From NCBI RefSeq assembly GCF_011455875.1, contig NZ_CP015031.1, forward strand, positions 973,405-1,037,404: a stretch of 64,000 bases of DNA, in the 5' to 3' direction. How positions within the stretch are numbered: the stretch's first letter is position 1; every line of letters starts with the position of its first letter. This document shows, in pieces, positions 49,563 to 58,921 of the stretch. The translations under genes and the position numbers were made by a program. The notes under the pieces were generated by a model that saw only the letters and a list, made by a program, of their open reading frames with translations, ran no database searches and was not told the origin of the DNA. Source of the stretch: Basfia succiniciproducens (GTDB lineage: Bacteria; Pseudomonadota; Gammaproteobacteria; Enterobacterales; Pasteurellaceae).

Positions 49563-50918
49563 ATGACAATTCAATCTAGCGAAATTTTAGAAACCATTCG
49601 AATGGTGGCGGATCAAAACTTTGACGTGCGAACCATCACCATCGGTATTGATTTACACGACTGTATCACCAACGATATTGCTCAGTTAAATCAAAATATT
49701 TACAACAAAATTACCACTATCGGCAAAGATTTAGTGGAAACCGCCAAAATCCTTTCCGCGAAATACGGCGTACCTATTGTAAATCAACGGATTTCCGTCA
49801 CCCCTATCGCACAAATTGCCGCGGCAACCAAAGCGGATTCTTACGTATCTATTGCACAAACCTTGGATCGTGCAGCGAAAGCGATCGGCGTATCCTTTAT
49901 CGGCGGCTTTTCCGCGCTGGTACAAAAAGGCATGTCGCCTTCCGACGAAGTGTTAATCCGTTCAATCCCGGAAGCCATGAAAAGCACGGATATCGTATGC
50001 AGCTCCATCAATATCGGTTCAACCCGTGCGGGTATCAATATGGATGCGGTAAAACTGGCGGGCGAAACCATTAAACGTACGGCGGACATCACGCCGGAAG
50101 GCTTTGGTTGCGCCAAAATCGTGGTGTTCTGCAATGCGGTGGAAGATAATCCGTTTATGGCGGGCGCTTTCCACGGTTCGGGCGAAGCGGATGCGGTAAT
50201 TAACGTGGGAGTTTCCGGTCCGGGCGTGGTGAAAGAAGCCTTGGCGAATTCCAATGCCACCAGCCTAACCGAAGTGGCGGAAGTGGTGAAAAAAACCGCC
50301 TTTAAAATTACCCGTGTGGGCGAATTAATCGGTCAGGAAGCATCAAAAATGCTGAATATTCCATTCGGTATCCTGGATTTATCCCTCGCCCCGACGCCGG
50401 CGGTGGGCGATTCGGTGGCGCGAATTCTTGAAACCATGGGCTTAACGGTTTGCGGTACCCACGGTACGACCGCCGCCCTTGCGTTGTTAAACGACGCCGT
50501 GAAAAAAGGCGGTATGATGGCATCCAGTGCGGTAGGCGGTTTAAGCGGCGCCTTTATTCCGGTATCGGAAGACGAAGGTATGATCGCCGCAGCGGAAAGC
50601 GGTATTTTAACCCTGGATAAACTGGAAGCCATGACGGCGGTTTGTTCCGTCGGTTTGGATATGATTGCGGTGCCCGGCTCGACACCGGCCCATACCATTT
50701 CAGGCATTATCGCAGACGAAGCGGCAATCGGTATGATCAACAGCAAAACCACCGCCGTGCGCATTATTCCGGTTAGCGGCAAAAACGTAGGCGAAAGCGT
50801 GGAATTCGGCGGATTGCTCGGTTATGCGCCGATTATGCCGGTGAAAGAAGGATCCTGCGAAGTGTTTGTTAACCGCGGCGGACGCATTCCGGCGCCGGTG
50901 CAGTCCATGAAAAACTAA
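49563..50918 (+). CDS. UPF0210/PFL-family protein (DUF711)
   Basis: This large protein of about 451 residues belongs to the UPF0210 (DUF711) family, a structurally pyruvate-formate-lyase-like fold of unknown function. Characteristic segments are [44 protein letters not shown] and [21 protein letters not shown] precedes two adjacent ATGs; the second (49563) has better spacing. It forms an operon with the upstream ACT-domain gene. GC content is visibly higher than in its neighbours, consistent with high expression or strong conservation. Confidence 0.88.
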   Translation: MTIQSSEILETIRMVADQNFDVRTITIGIDLHDCITNDIAQLNQNIYNKITTIGKDLVETAKILSAKYGVPIVNQRISVTPIAQIAAATKADSYVSIAQTLDRAAKAIGVSFIGGFSALVQKGMSPSDEVLIRSIPEAMKSTDIVCSSINIGSTRAGINMDAVKLAGETIKRTADITPEGFGCAKIVVFCNAVEDNPFMAGAFHGSGEADAVINVGVSGPGVVKEALANSNATSLTEVAEVVKKTAFKITRVGELIGQEASKMLNIPFGILDLSLAPTPAVGDSVARILETMGLTVCGTHGTTAALALLNDAVKKGGMMASSAVGGLSGAFIPVSEDEGMIAAAESGILTLDKLEAMTAVCSVGLDMIAVPGSTPAHTISGIIADEAAIGMINSKTTAVRIIPVSGKNVGESVEFGGLLGYAPIMPVKEGSCEVFVNRGGRIPAPVQSMKN

Positions 50919-51018
50919 TCATATAAAAGTGCGGTGAATTTTAATGAAATTTTAAAACTCACCGTTTTTTTGATTATTTTTTAATACCTAAAGGTAATGG
51001 ATACGATAGATGCTGCTA

Positions 51019-51583
51019 TTAATCCTTCCGCAGTATAATCAAATCCATCTGCCGATCCGCTAAAAAGCTTTTTTGCGGGCTTTGAGTGACAACATCCGTT
51101 TCAAGCAAATGTCCGAGCAATAAGGGTGAATCCGGATCATGATATTGCTGCATCGCACGGGCTTTGGCGGGACTTTTATTGGCATAACAATATTTGCAAC
51201 CGCTGGGACAACTGTCGTAAGCACCAATGTCACGACTTTCCACACAACCGCAATGTGTCGGTCGCCTTTATCTTTATGTTTAAGCTATTTAAAATTCACG
51301 CCGTTGGCACGCCCGGCTCAATATCCTTGCCGTAGGCGGTGATGGTGTAATGAAAATAGGTGTTAAAACGATCGGTGATTTTGTGCAAATCCGGCAAAAT
51401 CGGACGGTAATTCTTTGAACAAAACACCACGCAATCCACCGTTTCAGGCGTCAGTTCATAACGGGTAACTTTATTCGGGAACAGCGGATTACGCGACAGC
51501 ACATAGCCTTCTTCAAAGCGTTTTAACAGCCATTTACTGTAATAATGGACGGTATCGGTGCGCCCGCCGGTGTTGATAATCAT
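51019..51583 (-). pseudogene. Decayed DUF1848 gene (radical-SAM-associated family)
   Basis: The N-terminal part (MIINTGGRTDTVHYYSKWLL through YFHYTITAYGKDIEPGVP) is intact from 51583 to about 51300. The C-terminal part (ESRDIGAYDSCPSGCKYCYA through PLLLGHLLETD) lies at 51019-51240 in another frame. Between them the expected central 100 or so residues are missing, and a stop and a frameshift follow. This is therefore an internal deletion plus frameshift, not a sequencing slip. DUF1848 proteins are of unknown function; the CPSGCKYCYA cysteines resemble a metal cluster site. Confidence 0.85.
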
Positions 51584-51636
51584 AGAAAACCTTAATTTGT
51601 ACAAAATACGGATTGCTTTTAAACATCTCTGTAACC

Positions 51637-52113
51637 TTATTCATTCTCCGCCATACTCAACGGCGATACCGGCAGTAAGATATTCTGTTCGGCAAATTGT
51701 TGCTGGAGTTGGGTATCCAACACCGCTTGCACCGAACCTAATTCTTTAGCGCATTGATAGAACTGGCGTTTGTATTTCAGAATTTCCAAATGGCGTTGTA
51801 GTTCGGCAATTTGTTGCTCCACTTTGGTGACTTGCGCTTGGAATAATTGCAAACGCTGTTCAATGGTGCTGTCGCCATAATTTAACCACTCCACAAACTG
51901 CTTAATTTCTTTAAGCGGCATTCCGGTATTTTTTAGACACATCAATAATTCTAACCACTCTACGTCCGCTTGGGTAAACAGACGGTTGCCATTTTGATCA
52001 CGCTGAACGGATGGCAATAAACCCTCTTTCTCATAAAAGCGTAACGTATGTGTTGTAATTGCTAATTTTTCGGCTAATTGGCTAATGGTATAAAATTTTT
52101 TTTGGCTGTTCAT
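51637..52113 (-). CDS. nmlR: MerR-family regulator of the NmlR/AdhR type
   Basis: The 158-residue MerR-type regulator has the winged helix YTISQLAEKLAITTHTLRFY and a long dimerisation helix (QRLQLFQAQVTKVEQQIAEL). NmlR/AdhR proteins activate adhC in response to aldehydes and carbonyl or nitrosative stress, and in Haemophilus nmlR is next to adhC and the S-formylglutathione hydrolase gene. Here it is divergent from adhC and the shared region has a MerR-type stretched promoter. Confidence 0.9.
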   Translation of the reverse strand: MNSQKKFYTISQLAEKLAITTHTLRFYEKEGLLPSVQRDQNGNRLFTQADVEWLELLMCLKNTGMPLKEIKQFVEWLNYGDSTIEQRLQLFQAQVTKVEQQIAELQRHLEILKYKRQFYQCAKELGSVQAVLDTQLQQQFAEQNILLPVSPLSMAENE

Positions 52114-52134
52114 ATAAAAACCCTCAAAAAAGAC

Positions 52135-52165
52135 TTGCCTTAGAGTTTACTCTAACTTTTATACT
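52135..52165 (+). promoter_or_regulatory. MerR-type promoter/operator of adhC
   Basis: A -35 box TTGCCT (52135-52140) and a -10 box TATACT (52160-52165) are separated by 19 bases, the stretched spacing used by MerR activators. The perfect palindrome TTAGAGT-TT-ACTCTAA fills 52140-52155 between them. The same arrangement recurs at 57688-57718. Confidence 0.88.
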
Positions 52166-52188
52166 ATGCCTACTTTTTACTGTGATAA

Positions 52189-53318
<1,130 letters not shown>

Positions 53319-53319
<1 letters not shown>

Positions 53320-54161
53320 TGAAACAGTTAGAAAACGTTCGTACTTTCGGTGGCGAGCAACAAGTGTGGCAACATCAGTCTGCCACACTGAATTGCACAA
53401 TGAACTTTGCCATCTTTTTACCTGAACAGGCAAAAACAGAAAAATTGCCAGTGCTCTACTGGCTTTCCGGTTTAACCTGTACCGAGCAAAATTTTATTAC
53501 CAAAGCAGGCGCACAACGCTATGCGGCGCAACATAAAGTGATTATTGTCGCACCGGACACCAGCCCGCGCGGCGATGATGTGGCGGACAATGAAAGTTAC
53601 GACCTCGGCAAAGGCGCAGGTTTTTATCTCAATGCTACTCAACAGCCTTGGGCAAAACATTATCAAATGTATGATTATATTGTGAATGAATTGCCTGTGT
53701 TAATCGCGGAACATTTCCCTGTTAATGGTAAACAGGCAATTAGCGGACATTCAATGGGCGGACACGGCGCATTAACCATTGCGCTAAAAAATCCGCAACG
53801 CTATAGCAGTGTATCCGCATTTGCCCCAATTGTTGCACCGACTCAGGTACCTTGGGGGCAAAAAGCCTTTCAACACTATTTAGGCGATAATCAAACGCAG
53901 TGGACACAATATGATGCGACCGCATTAGTGAATGCGGAAACGCGTTTGCCGATCCGTATCGATCAAGGGGATAAAGACAGTTTCTTAACGGAACAACTGC
54001 GTCCGGAACTGTTTTTAGACGCTTGCCGGGCACATCATGTGGCTTGTGAATATTATTTACGCCAAGGCTACGATCACAGCTATTATTTTATTGCGACTTT
54101 TATCGGTGAGCATATCGCTTTCCACGCCAAAGCGTTGTATCAAGATCCACGCACGGCATAA
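53319..54161 (+). CDS. fghA: S-formylglutathione hydrolase
   Basis: This esterase completes formaldehyde detoxification by hydrolysing S-formylglutathione to formate and glutathione. The 280-residue alpha/beta hydrolase shows LYWLSGLTCTEQNFITKAGA, the nucleophile elbow SGHSMGGHGALT and the histidine region GYDHSYYFIATFIGEHI. The start ATG overlaps the adhC stop (TAATG). It is named estD/frmB/fghA in different species. Confidence 0.95.
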
Positions 54162-54221
54162 GCCGTACGTGGTTACGCATAATTCAGAGGCTTTGCCTCT
54201 CTGATTATAACAAAGCCAGAC

Positions 54222-54291
54222 GTAGAGGCGGGTCCTGTGCCCGCCCGTTAAAATCACAGGTATTTCGGGCGGGCACAAGCCCCGCCTCTAC
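54222..54291. repeat. GC-rich inverted repeat (REP-like), 70 bases
   Basis: GTAGAGGCGGG at the left edge matches CCCGCCTCTAC at the right. Internal arms GTGCCCGCCCG and CGGGCGGGCAC also pair, giving a long cruciform. A small hairpin (CAGAGG/CCTCTCTG, near 54185-54203) precedes it. It follows fghA and probably terminates or protects its mRNA. The outline (GTAG-GGxxxx) is similar to the REP palindromes near 58.8 and 60.2-60.9 kb. Confidence 0.75.
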
Positions 54292-54324
54292 CAATATTGA
54301 AATAGATATAGTTTTATGGTTATT

Positions 54325-55293
54325 TCACTCCCCGGCAAACCTGATTCCCGCTCCTTTTCTCGCTTGTTCAAGCACTTCGCTGACCGCCGCCGAAATATCC
54401 AGCATTTTTTCCGCTTGGGCAAAGTCTTTACGGTCGATAATTTCCACAAACCGTTCGAATTCAGGGAGCATACGATGCGCATCGCCGAACTCAAAATGTT
54501 GCGCTTCGCCTTGATTCGGGGTGTAAGTGAAACGGTTCATCGCATTCGCCGGCATTGGTACGGTGATATTGCCTTTATCGCCTTGAATAGAGAGCATAAC
54601 CGGTGCGGCGCAGTCTTTTGCGCCGATACAAACCGCTTTAAATTGCGGATAATCCAACAGCAAAATACCGCTGGTATCAATGCCGCGCTGAATATTCGCG
54701 GCGTAGGTGCAGCTTTGCGGTTTGCCGAACAGCCCTACCGCAAAATGCACGTTATAAACATTGAGATCCATCAATGCGCCGCCCGATTTTTGCGGGTCAA
54801 ACACCGGTAACGTTTCGCCCGCTTTGAAACGGTCATAACGGCTGGAATACTGGCTGTAATTCAGACTGACGATTTTAATCTCGCCCAGCTCCGCCACTTT
54901 TTCCCGAATCGCAAGATAAGCAGGCAGATAATGTACCGTAACCGCTTCAATTAAAATCACGCCTTGGGTTTGAGCCAGTTGTCTTAATTGATTAAATTCA
55001 TCCGTATTTGAGGTGATCGGTTTTTCCATAATCACGTTTTTGCCCGCTTCCAGCGCCGGCTTGGCAAAAGAAAAATGAAGATGATTCGGTAGAGCGATAT
55101 AGATCGTATCCAAATCGGAATTTAACATTGCCTCGTAATCAGCAAAAACCTGCGAAATGCCCTGTTCAGCGGCAAACTGCGCGGTTTTTGCCTGATCCCG
55201 CCCCCAAATCGCCAACTGCTCCAGCCGAACCTTGTGCAAAGTTTGCATTAAATCCCGCACAATCATTCCCGTACCGACAATCCCAAGTTTCAT
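54325..55293 (-). CDS. Gfo/Idh/MocA-family NAD(P)-dependent oxidoreductase
   Basis: The product of about 322 residues starts with the nucleotide loop LGIVGTGMIVRDLM and contains the family motif NVIMEKPITSN. The C-terminal dehydrogenase-like domain carries SGGALMDLNVYNVH. The substrate, probably a sugar or inositol derivative, is not predictable. I use the ATG at 55293, which has AAGGAG at six bases; an ATG six bases upstream lies too close. It stands alone and faces the fghA repeat. Confidence 0.85.
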   Translation of the reverse strand: MKLGIVGTGMIVRDLMQTLHKVRLEQLAIWGRDQAKTAQFAAEQGISQVFADYEAMLNSDLDTIYIALPNHLHFSFAKPALEAGKNVIMEKPITSNTDEFNQLRQLAQTQGVILIEAVTVHYLPAYLAIREKVAELGEIKIVSLNYSQYSSRYDRFKAGETLPVFDPQKSGGALMDLNVYNVHFAVGLFGKPQSCTYAANIQRGIDTSGILLLDYPQFKAVCIGAKDCAAPVMLSIQGDKGNITVPMPANAMNRFTYTPNQGEAQHFEFGDAHRMLPEFERFVEIIDRKDFAQAEKMLDISAAVSEVLEQARKGAGIRFAGE

Positions 55294-55353
55294 CCCCATC
55301 TCCTTGCATTATTTAACAATCACTCTGATTCTACCGCTTACCCAAAGGTTTTT

Positions 55354-55491
55354 GCAAAAATTTTGGTGAAAGTGGGGGCTCTTAGTTATATCTATCAGGC
55401 AAAGCAAAATGCTCAAGAAGTCGATGATGATCGAGCAGGCAAACGGTCGGAAACGGAGGGATTTTTACGAAAAATGTGTGAATTGGATTAA
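55354..55491 (+). pseudogene. Possible 3' remnant of an unidentified gene, ending at the DUS terminator
   Basis: One plus-strand frame reads SYIYQAKQNAQEVDDDRAGK then RSETEGFLRKMCELD and stops at 55489, directly before a terminator with Neisseria-type arms. It has no start or ribosome site, and the composition looks coding (charged, no rare runs). I do not recognise the protein. It may be the tail of a gene imported with the terminator, or chance; the rest of 55294-55504 shows nothing else. Confidence 0.35.
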
Positions 55492-55504
55492 GGGGACAGG
55501 TGGA

Positions 55505-55532
55505 ATGCCGTCTGAAAAATTTCAGGCGGCAT
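55505..55532 (+). terminator. Terminator built from a Neisseria-type DNA uptake sequence pair
   Basis: ATGCCGTCTGAA (55505-55516) is an exact 12-mer Neisseria DUS. Its partner TTCAGGCGGCAT (55521-55532) pairs with it through eleven Watson-Crick pairs and one G-U, followed by TTTTTAT on the plus strand. The inverted-DUS terminator is typical of Neisseria genomes, not of Pasteurellaceae, which use AAGTGCGGT or ACAAGCGGT. Confidence 0.88.
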
Positions 55533-55546
55533 TTTTATAAAATATG

Positions 55547-56389
55547 CTAGATTCCATTTTGCATTGATTTAATTTCAAATAAGTTGATTGTATCAATTTT
55601 ATCTGGGTGAATAACAATCTTTAACTGTGCTGGGTACTTAAATCTGGTTTCACTTATTCTAAATGTCCAAAGCATAATTTTTAACAACTCTTCATCAGTA
55701 ATGTTTTTGTGTTCCTTAATTCTGGTTATTCCTGAACCAAATATAGGAACAGATACACTTCTTTGAGCATAAACCACATTGATTTCATCCCAAAATTTAA
55801 TTAAAAACTCTAAATATTCTGGCATTGTCAAATATGCTTGATTTTTATTATTAAACTTTGAAAACGCTGTTAATAAATAATCTTCATATACGCATATTGT
55901 ACCTATTTTGTATCTTCGTTCTTTACCTGCAATACGTTGGGTATTTTCTTCTAAAATATTTTCATCTCTAAAATCATAACCTTGAATATGATTATCTAGC
56001 TTTTCTAAATCAGAGCCTATTTGCGTTTCAATAAAAATACCATTTAATGATTTTTTAGAGATAAGTTTATCATCTACTTGTGTATCAAAATATTCATTAA
56101 ATGCGATAACTTTTAACCCATCTTGTTCAAATAAATCTCCTGTAACTACAGAGATAGTTGTGTTGTCAATTTTTAATTCAATATCTTTTAAATTTGATGC
56201 TCTCCACCATAGAACCATATACCAAATTACTAATATAAAAAATAAGATTACCGGATAAATCCATCGTTCTTTTAAAGGTGTATCATCAATAAATAATACA
56301 ATGCCTCCAAAAATTGCTAACAATATGGATAAATGCCCCCAGAAGTTCTTAACCAAATTAACATCTAAAAAAGATACTTTTCTCTTCAT
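55547..56389 (-). CDS. ThsA-like effector: two membrane helices plus macro (DUF6430-like) domain, type II Thoeris
   Basis: The 280-residue product has two hydrophobic helices (about 17-34 and 43-62), a short linker and a macro-like domain from about 78. The domain shows TISVVTGDLFEQDGLKVIAF, the segment FNEYFDTQVDDKLIS and a loop VPIFGSGITR (about 214-223). This matches the membrane/macro ThsA of type II Thoeris, where an ADP-ribose-type signal made by ThsB triggers membrane disruption. I start at 56389 because GGAG lies eight bases before that ATG; a GTG at 56416 is the longer option. It follows the TIR gene by 55 bases. Base composition is much more AT-rich than the core genes, indicating import. 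Confidence 0.82.
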   Translation of the reverse strand: MKRKVSFLDVNLVKNFWGHLSILLAIFGGIVLFIDDTPLKERWIYPVILFFILVIWYMVLWWRASNLKDIELKIDNTTISVVTGDLFEQDGLKVIAFNEYFDTQVDDKLISKKSLNGIFIETQIGSDLEKLDNHIQGYDFRDENILEENTQRIAGKERRYKIGTICVYEDYLLTAFSKFNNKNQAYLTMPEYLEFLIKFWDEINVVYAQRSVSVPIFGSGITRIKEHKNITDEELLKIMLWTFRISETRFKYPAQLKIVIHPDKIDTINLFEIKSMQNGI

Positions 56390-56444
56390 TACCATCACTC
56401 CAAATGATAAAAGCACTAACTTAAAAATTTAGTGCTTTTGAAAA

Positions 56445-57014
56445 CTACTTATGGTTTATAAAATAAGATCCTGCTTTACATTTATTCTGAACCGTAAAAT
56501 ATTTTTCGGTTAGTGCGCTTTCAATCAAATTTTTTTTCAATGGAATATGACATGTTGGTACATTTTCCATTAAATCCCGAAATTTCGGTAAATTATCCCA
56601 TAAATCTTTAATTTCTTGTTTAAGATCACTTTTATCCTTTAGTAAATCAGATGTTTCTGAATAATCGGGATAAATAACAATTACAGGCAGGCCTAGCGTT
56701 CCAACGCCATATTCAATTTCTTCCTGTAACGCCCTTGAACTTTTGGTACTTTTACTCAAAAATAAGATAATATTTTTAGATGCTCTTAGTCTTGCGTGCA
56801 ATCTGGGTTTTAAAGTTTTTTCCCAGTCGCTTCCGTCGCGGACGCTGTAAGTTGCATCATGTGCATTCACAAAAGGAAATGAGGTATCTTTTTCTTTCCA
56901 AGCCTTTAATAAGTTGTAATAGCAAAAATCCTTTTTCTGATTTGCCCCTAAATTACTTTCGTTAAATGGTTCAGCAACATAAAAAGCTGAATAATTTTTG
57001 GTTCTATTGGTCAT
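56445..57014 (-). CDS. ThsB-like TIR-domain protein, type II Thoeris
   Basis: The 189-residue product has a TIR-like fold typical of Thoeris ThsB. It starts KNYSAFYVAEPFNESN, then shows DWEKTLKPRLHARLRASKNI, the strand IILFLSKSTKSSRALQEEIE with the probable catalytic glutamate (E98, E99 or E101), and LGLPVIVIYPDY. Such proteins consume NAD to make an ADP-ribose-derived messenger on phage infection. GGAGGATATTAATT precedes the start. It is the first gene of the pair with the ThsA-like gene. Identification rests on fold pattern plus partner. Confidence 0.82.
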   Translation of the reverse strand: MTNRTKNYSAFYVAEPFNESNLGANQKKDFCYYNLLKAWKEKDTSFPFVNAHDATYSVRDGSDWEKTLKPRLHARLRASKNIILFLSKSTKSSRALQEEIEYGVGTLGLPVIVIYPDYSETSDLLKDKSDLKQEIKDLWDNLPKFRDLMENVPTCHIPLKKNLIESALTEKYFTVQNKCKAGSYFINHK

Positions 57015-57074
57015 AATTAATATCCTCCAATTTAAAGTGGTAAGACCACTCTCTATATAAGGATGCTTTCTATA

Positions 57075-57477
57075 TTATTCAAGGAGATGTAGAAAATTAT
57101 TTTTGAGTATTCCAACCTCATACAACGGCACATTCACCAACCAATTCTGTTCCTTAAAACCCGCCATAGAAAATCGAATAGCCTTTTCCGGCTGAAACTG
57201 CTCCACATAGATTTTCAAACTTTTGGCTTTCAAATTTTCCTCCGCTTTCACTTCAATCGGAATCACGGCATGCTTGCGTTGCAGTACAAAATCCACTTCT
57301 GCCGTGCCTGTTTCTGTTTCCTAGTAGAAAGCAAGGGAGCTTGATAGGCAGAAAGCGGCAGGTGTTTTTTTCACGCGCGGTACGCAATACACCAAACCGC
57401 TGTCTTTCAACCATTGTATGGCAGTTTATCCAAAAGGATTTTTGCTGCCATTTTAGACAAGCATTACACTTTCCCAT
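57075..57477 (-). pseudogene. 3' remnant of an AAA ATPase/DUF4143 gene
   Basis: Pieces of the DUF4143 C-terminal half are recognisable in shifting frames. QWLKDSGLVYCVPRVKKTPA lies at about 57340-57420. VDFVLQRKHAVIPIEVKAEE with NLKAKSLKIYVEQFQPEKAI continues to the stop at 57075. The N-terminal ATPase and the middle are missing, and at least one frameshift separates the two pieces. These ATPases are scattered accessory genes of unclear role. It lies just upstream of the Thoeris pair. Confidence 0.75.
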
Positions 57478-57687
57478 TGGAAAATCTATAAATAATCACA
57501 TTTTTTCTAATATATTATTGGGTGTGTATAACAAGATTCCATTTGCAAAATTTCTGCCGAAACCGACCGCTTGTAAAAACACTTCATTTTTCGACCGCAC
57601 TTTTATCAGGAAAGAGAATAAAGCTTATTTTATAAGCAGATTGATCCGAAAGGATTCTGCAAGGGGGCTAATTTCTGAAAAAAACAC

Positions 57688-57718
57688 TTGTCTTAGAGTT
57701 ATCTCTAACCTTTATACT
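57688..57718 (+). promoter_or_regulatory. Second MerR-type promoter/operator, upstream of the monooxygenase
   Basis: The -35 box TTGTCT (57688-57693) and -10 box TATACT (57713-57718) are again 19 bases apart. The palindrome TTAGAG-TTAT-CTCTAA (57693-57708) fills the gap. It is nearly identical to the adhC promoter 5.5 kb away, including TATACTATGCCTA downstream, so NmlR probably activates this gene too. The preceding 57478-57687 is non-coding, with one Actinobacillus-type and one Haemophilus-type uptake sequence. Confidence 0.85.
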
Positions 57719-57748
57719 ATGCCTAATTTTTATTATTCGGAATAATTT

Positions 57749-58786
57749 ATGAAACTCTCCATTCTCAACTTAGTCCCCGTTCGTGAAGGGCAAAATTATC
57801 AACAGGCAATGGCGTCAATGGTGACTCTTGCGCAATATGCGGAGCAAATCGGTATCGAACGTTACTGGATTGCCGAACATCACAACACCAGAAATCTTGC
57901 CAGTTCCGCCACCTCTTTACTGATTCAGCATACGCTGGCGCATACCAAAACCTTGCGGGTTGGTTCCGGCGGGGTGATGCTGCCAAATCACAGCCCCTAT
58001 ATTGTGGCGGAACAGTACGGCACGCTGGAAACTCTTTATCCGAACCGCGTAGAGCTTGGCTTAGGGCGCGCACCCGGTACGGATATGCGCACCGCTCACG
58101 CTTTACGTCGAGGACAAGGAAATCAGGATTTCCCGACGGAAATTGCCGAATTGCGCGGATACTTTGAAAATACGAATCCGGTATCCGCCTATCCTGCGGC
58201 GGGCTTGAAGGTGCCGTTTTATATTCTCGGATCCAGCACCGAAAGCGCTTATTTGGCGGCTGAACTGGGTCTGCCTTATGCGTTCGCCTCGCACTTTGCA
58301 CCTAGAATGATGGAAATGGCGGTGGACATTTATCGCAAGCAATTCAAACCCTCATCACATTTAGCGGCACCTTATGTGATATTAGGGGTGAACGCGATTG
58401 TCGCACAAACCGATGAGCAAGCCCGACAATTAGCCATAACTCAAACCCAATTTTTCTTAAATGTGGTCACCAACGCCCAGCAAAACCTGCAACCGCCGTT
58501 GGCTTGTGCCGATGATGTGTGGAAACGGCACCTGAGCGCACAATTCCCGCCGCATTTCGGCCCGGTAGATTTTCAAGAAACCCCGCTGTATAACCAGGAA
58601 CGCGCCGTGGTCGAACAGATGACCGCCTGTTCTCTGATTGGCAGCCCAGCAAGTGTGACACATCAACTGAATGCTTTACGCGCTCAAGTCCACTTTGATG
58701 AAATTATGGCGGTCAGCTATATTTTTGACGAACAGCTACAACAGCAGTCTTATAAGATGTTGAAAGAGATTGTGGATAAGATATAA
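57749..58786 (+). CDS. LLM-class flavin-dependent oxidoreductase (luciferase-like)
   Basis: This 345-residue bacterial-luciferase-like monooxygenase is of the MsnO8/YhbW type. Segments are LSILNLVPVREGQNYQQAMA, YWIAEHHNTRNLASSATSLL, VGSGGVMLPNHSPYIVAEQY and LGLGRAPGTD. These bind reduced FMN and form the TIM barrel. The substrate is unknown. The promoter suggests induction by aldehyde or carbonyl stress together with adhC-fghA. It faces the LysR gene across a REP-like inverted repeat. Confidence 0.88.
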   Translation: MKLSILNLVPVREGQNYQQAMASMVTLAQYAEQIGIERYWIAEHHNTRNLASSATSLLIQHTLAHTKTLRVGSGGVMLPNHSPYIVAEQYGTLETLYPNRVELGLGRAPGTDMRTAHALRRGQGNQDFPTEIAELRGYFENTNPVSAYPAAGLKVPFYILGSSTESAYLAAELGLPYAFASHFAPRMMEMAVDIYRKQFKPSSHLAAPYVILGVNAIVAQTDEQARQLAITQTQFFLNVVTNAQQNLQPPLACADDVWKRHLSAQFPPHFGPVDFQETPLYNQERAVVEQMTACSLIGSPASVTHQLNALRAQVHFDEIMAVSYIFDEQLQQQSYKMLKEIVDKI

Positions 58787-58787
58787 C

Positions 58788-58856
58788 CGTAAGGACAGGC
58801 TTTATGTCTGTCCGTTGTGTGTCCAATTGGGGACAGACATAAAGTCTGTCCTTACG
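58788..58856. repeat. Long REP-like inverted repeat
   Basis: CGTAAGGACAGGCTTTATGT with CTGTCC is mirrored by GGACAGACATAAAGTCTGTCC and TTACG, nearly perfect over about 26 bases around a 17-base loop. Its sequence belongs to the same GTAGGGACAG-type family as the palindromes around the tyrosine transposase at 60.3 kb. It lies between convergent genes. Confidence 0.85.
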
Positions 58857-58921
58857 AGGATGGAGAAGATAAGCAGTTGCAAGCGGTGAGTTTTAACAAA
58901 AATTTGTAACTCACCCTTTTA

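Noticed and set aside
50308..50782. Long minus-strand frames under the UPF0210 gene
   Set aside because: Shadows caused by the high third-position GC of the real gene.
54316..54810. 164-codon plus-strand frame
   Set aside because: Antisense shadow of the Gfo/Idh oxidoreductase gene, which has clear motifs on the other strand.
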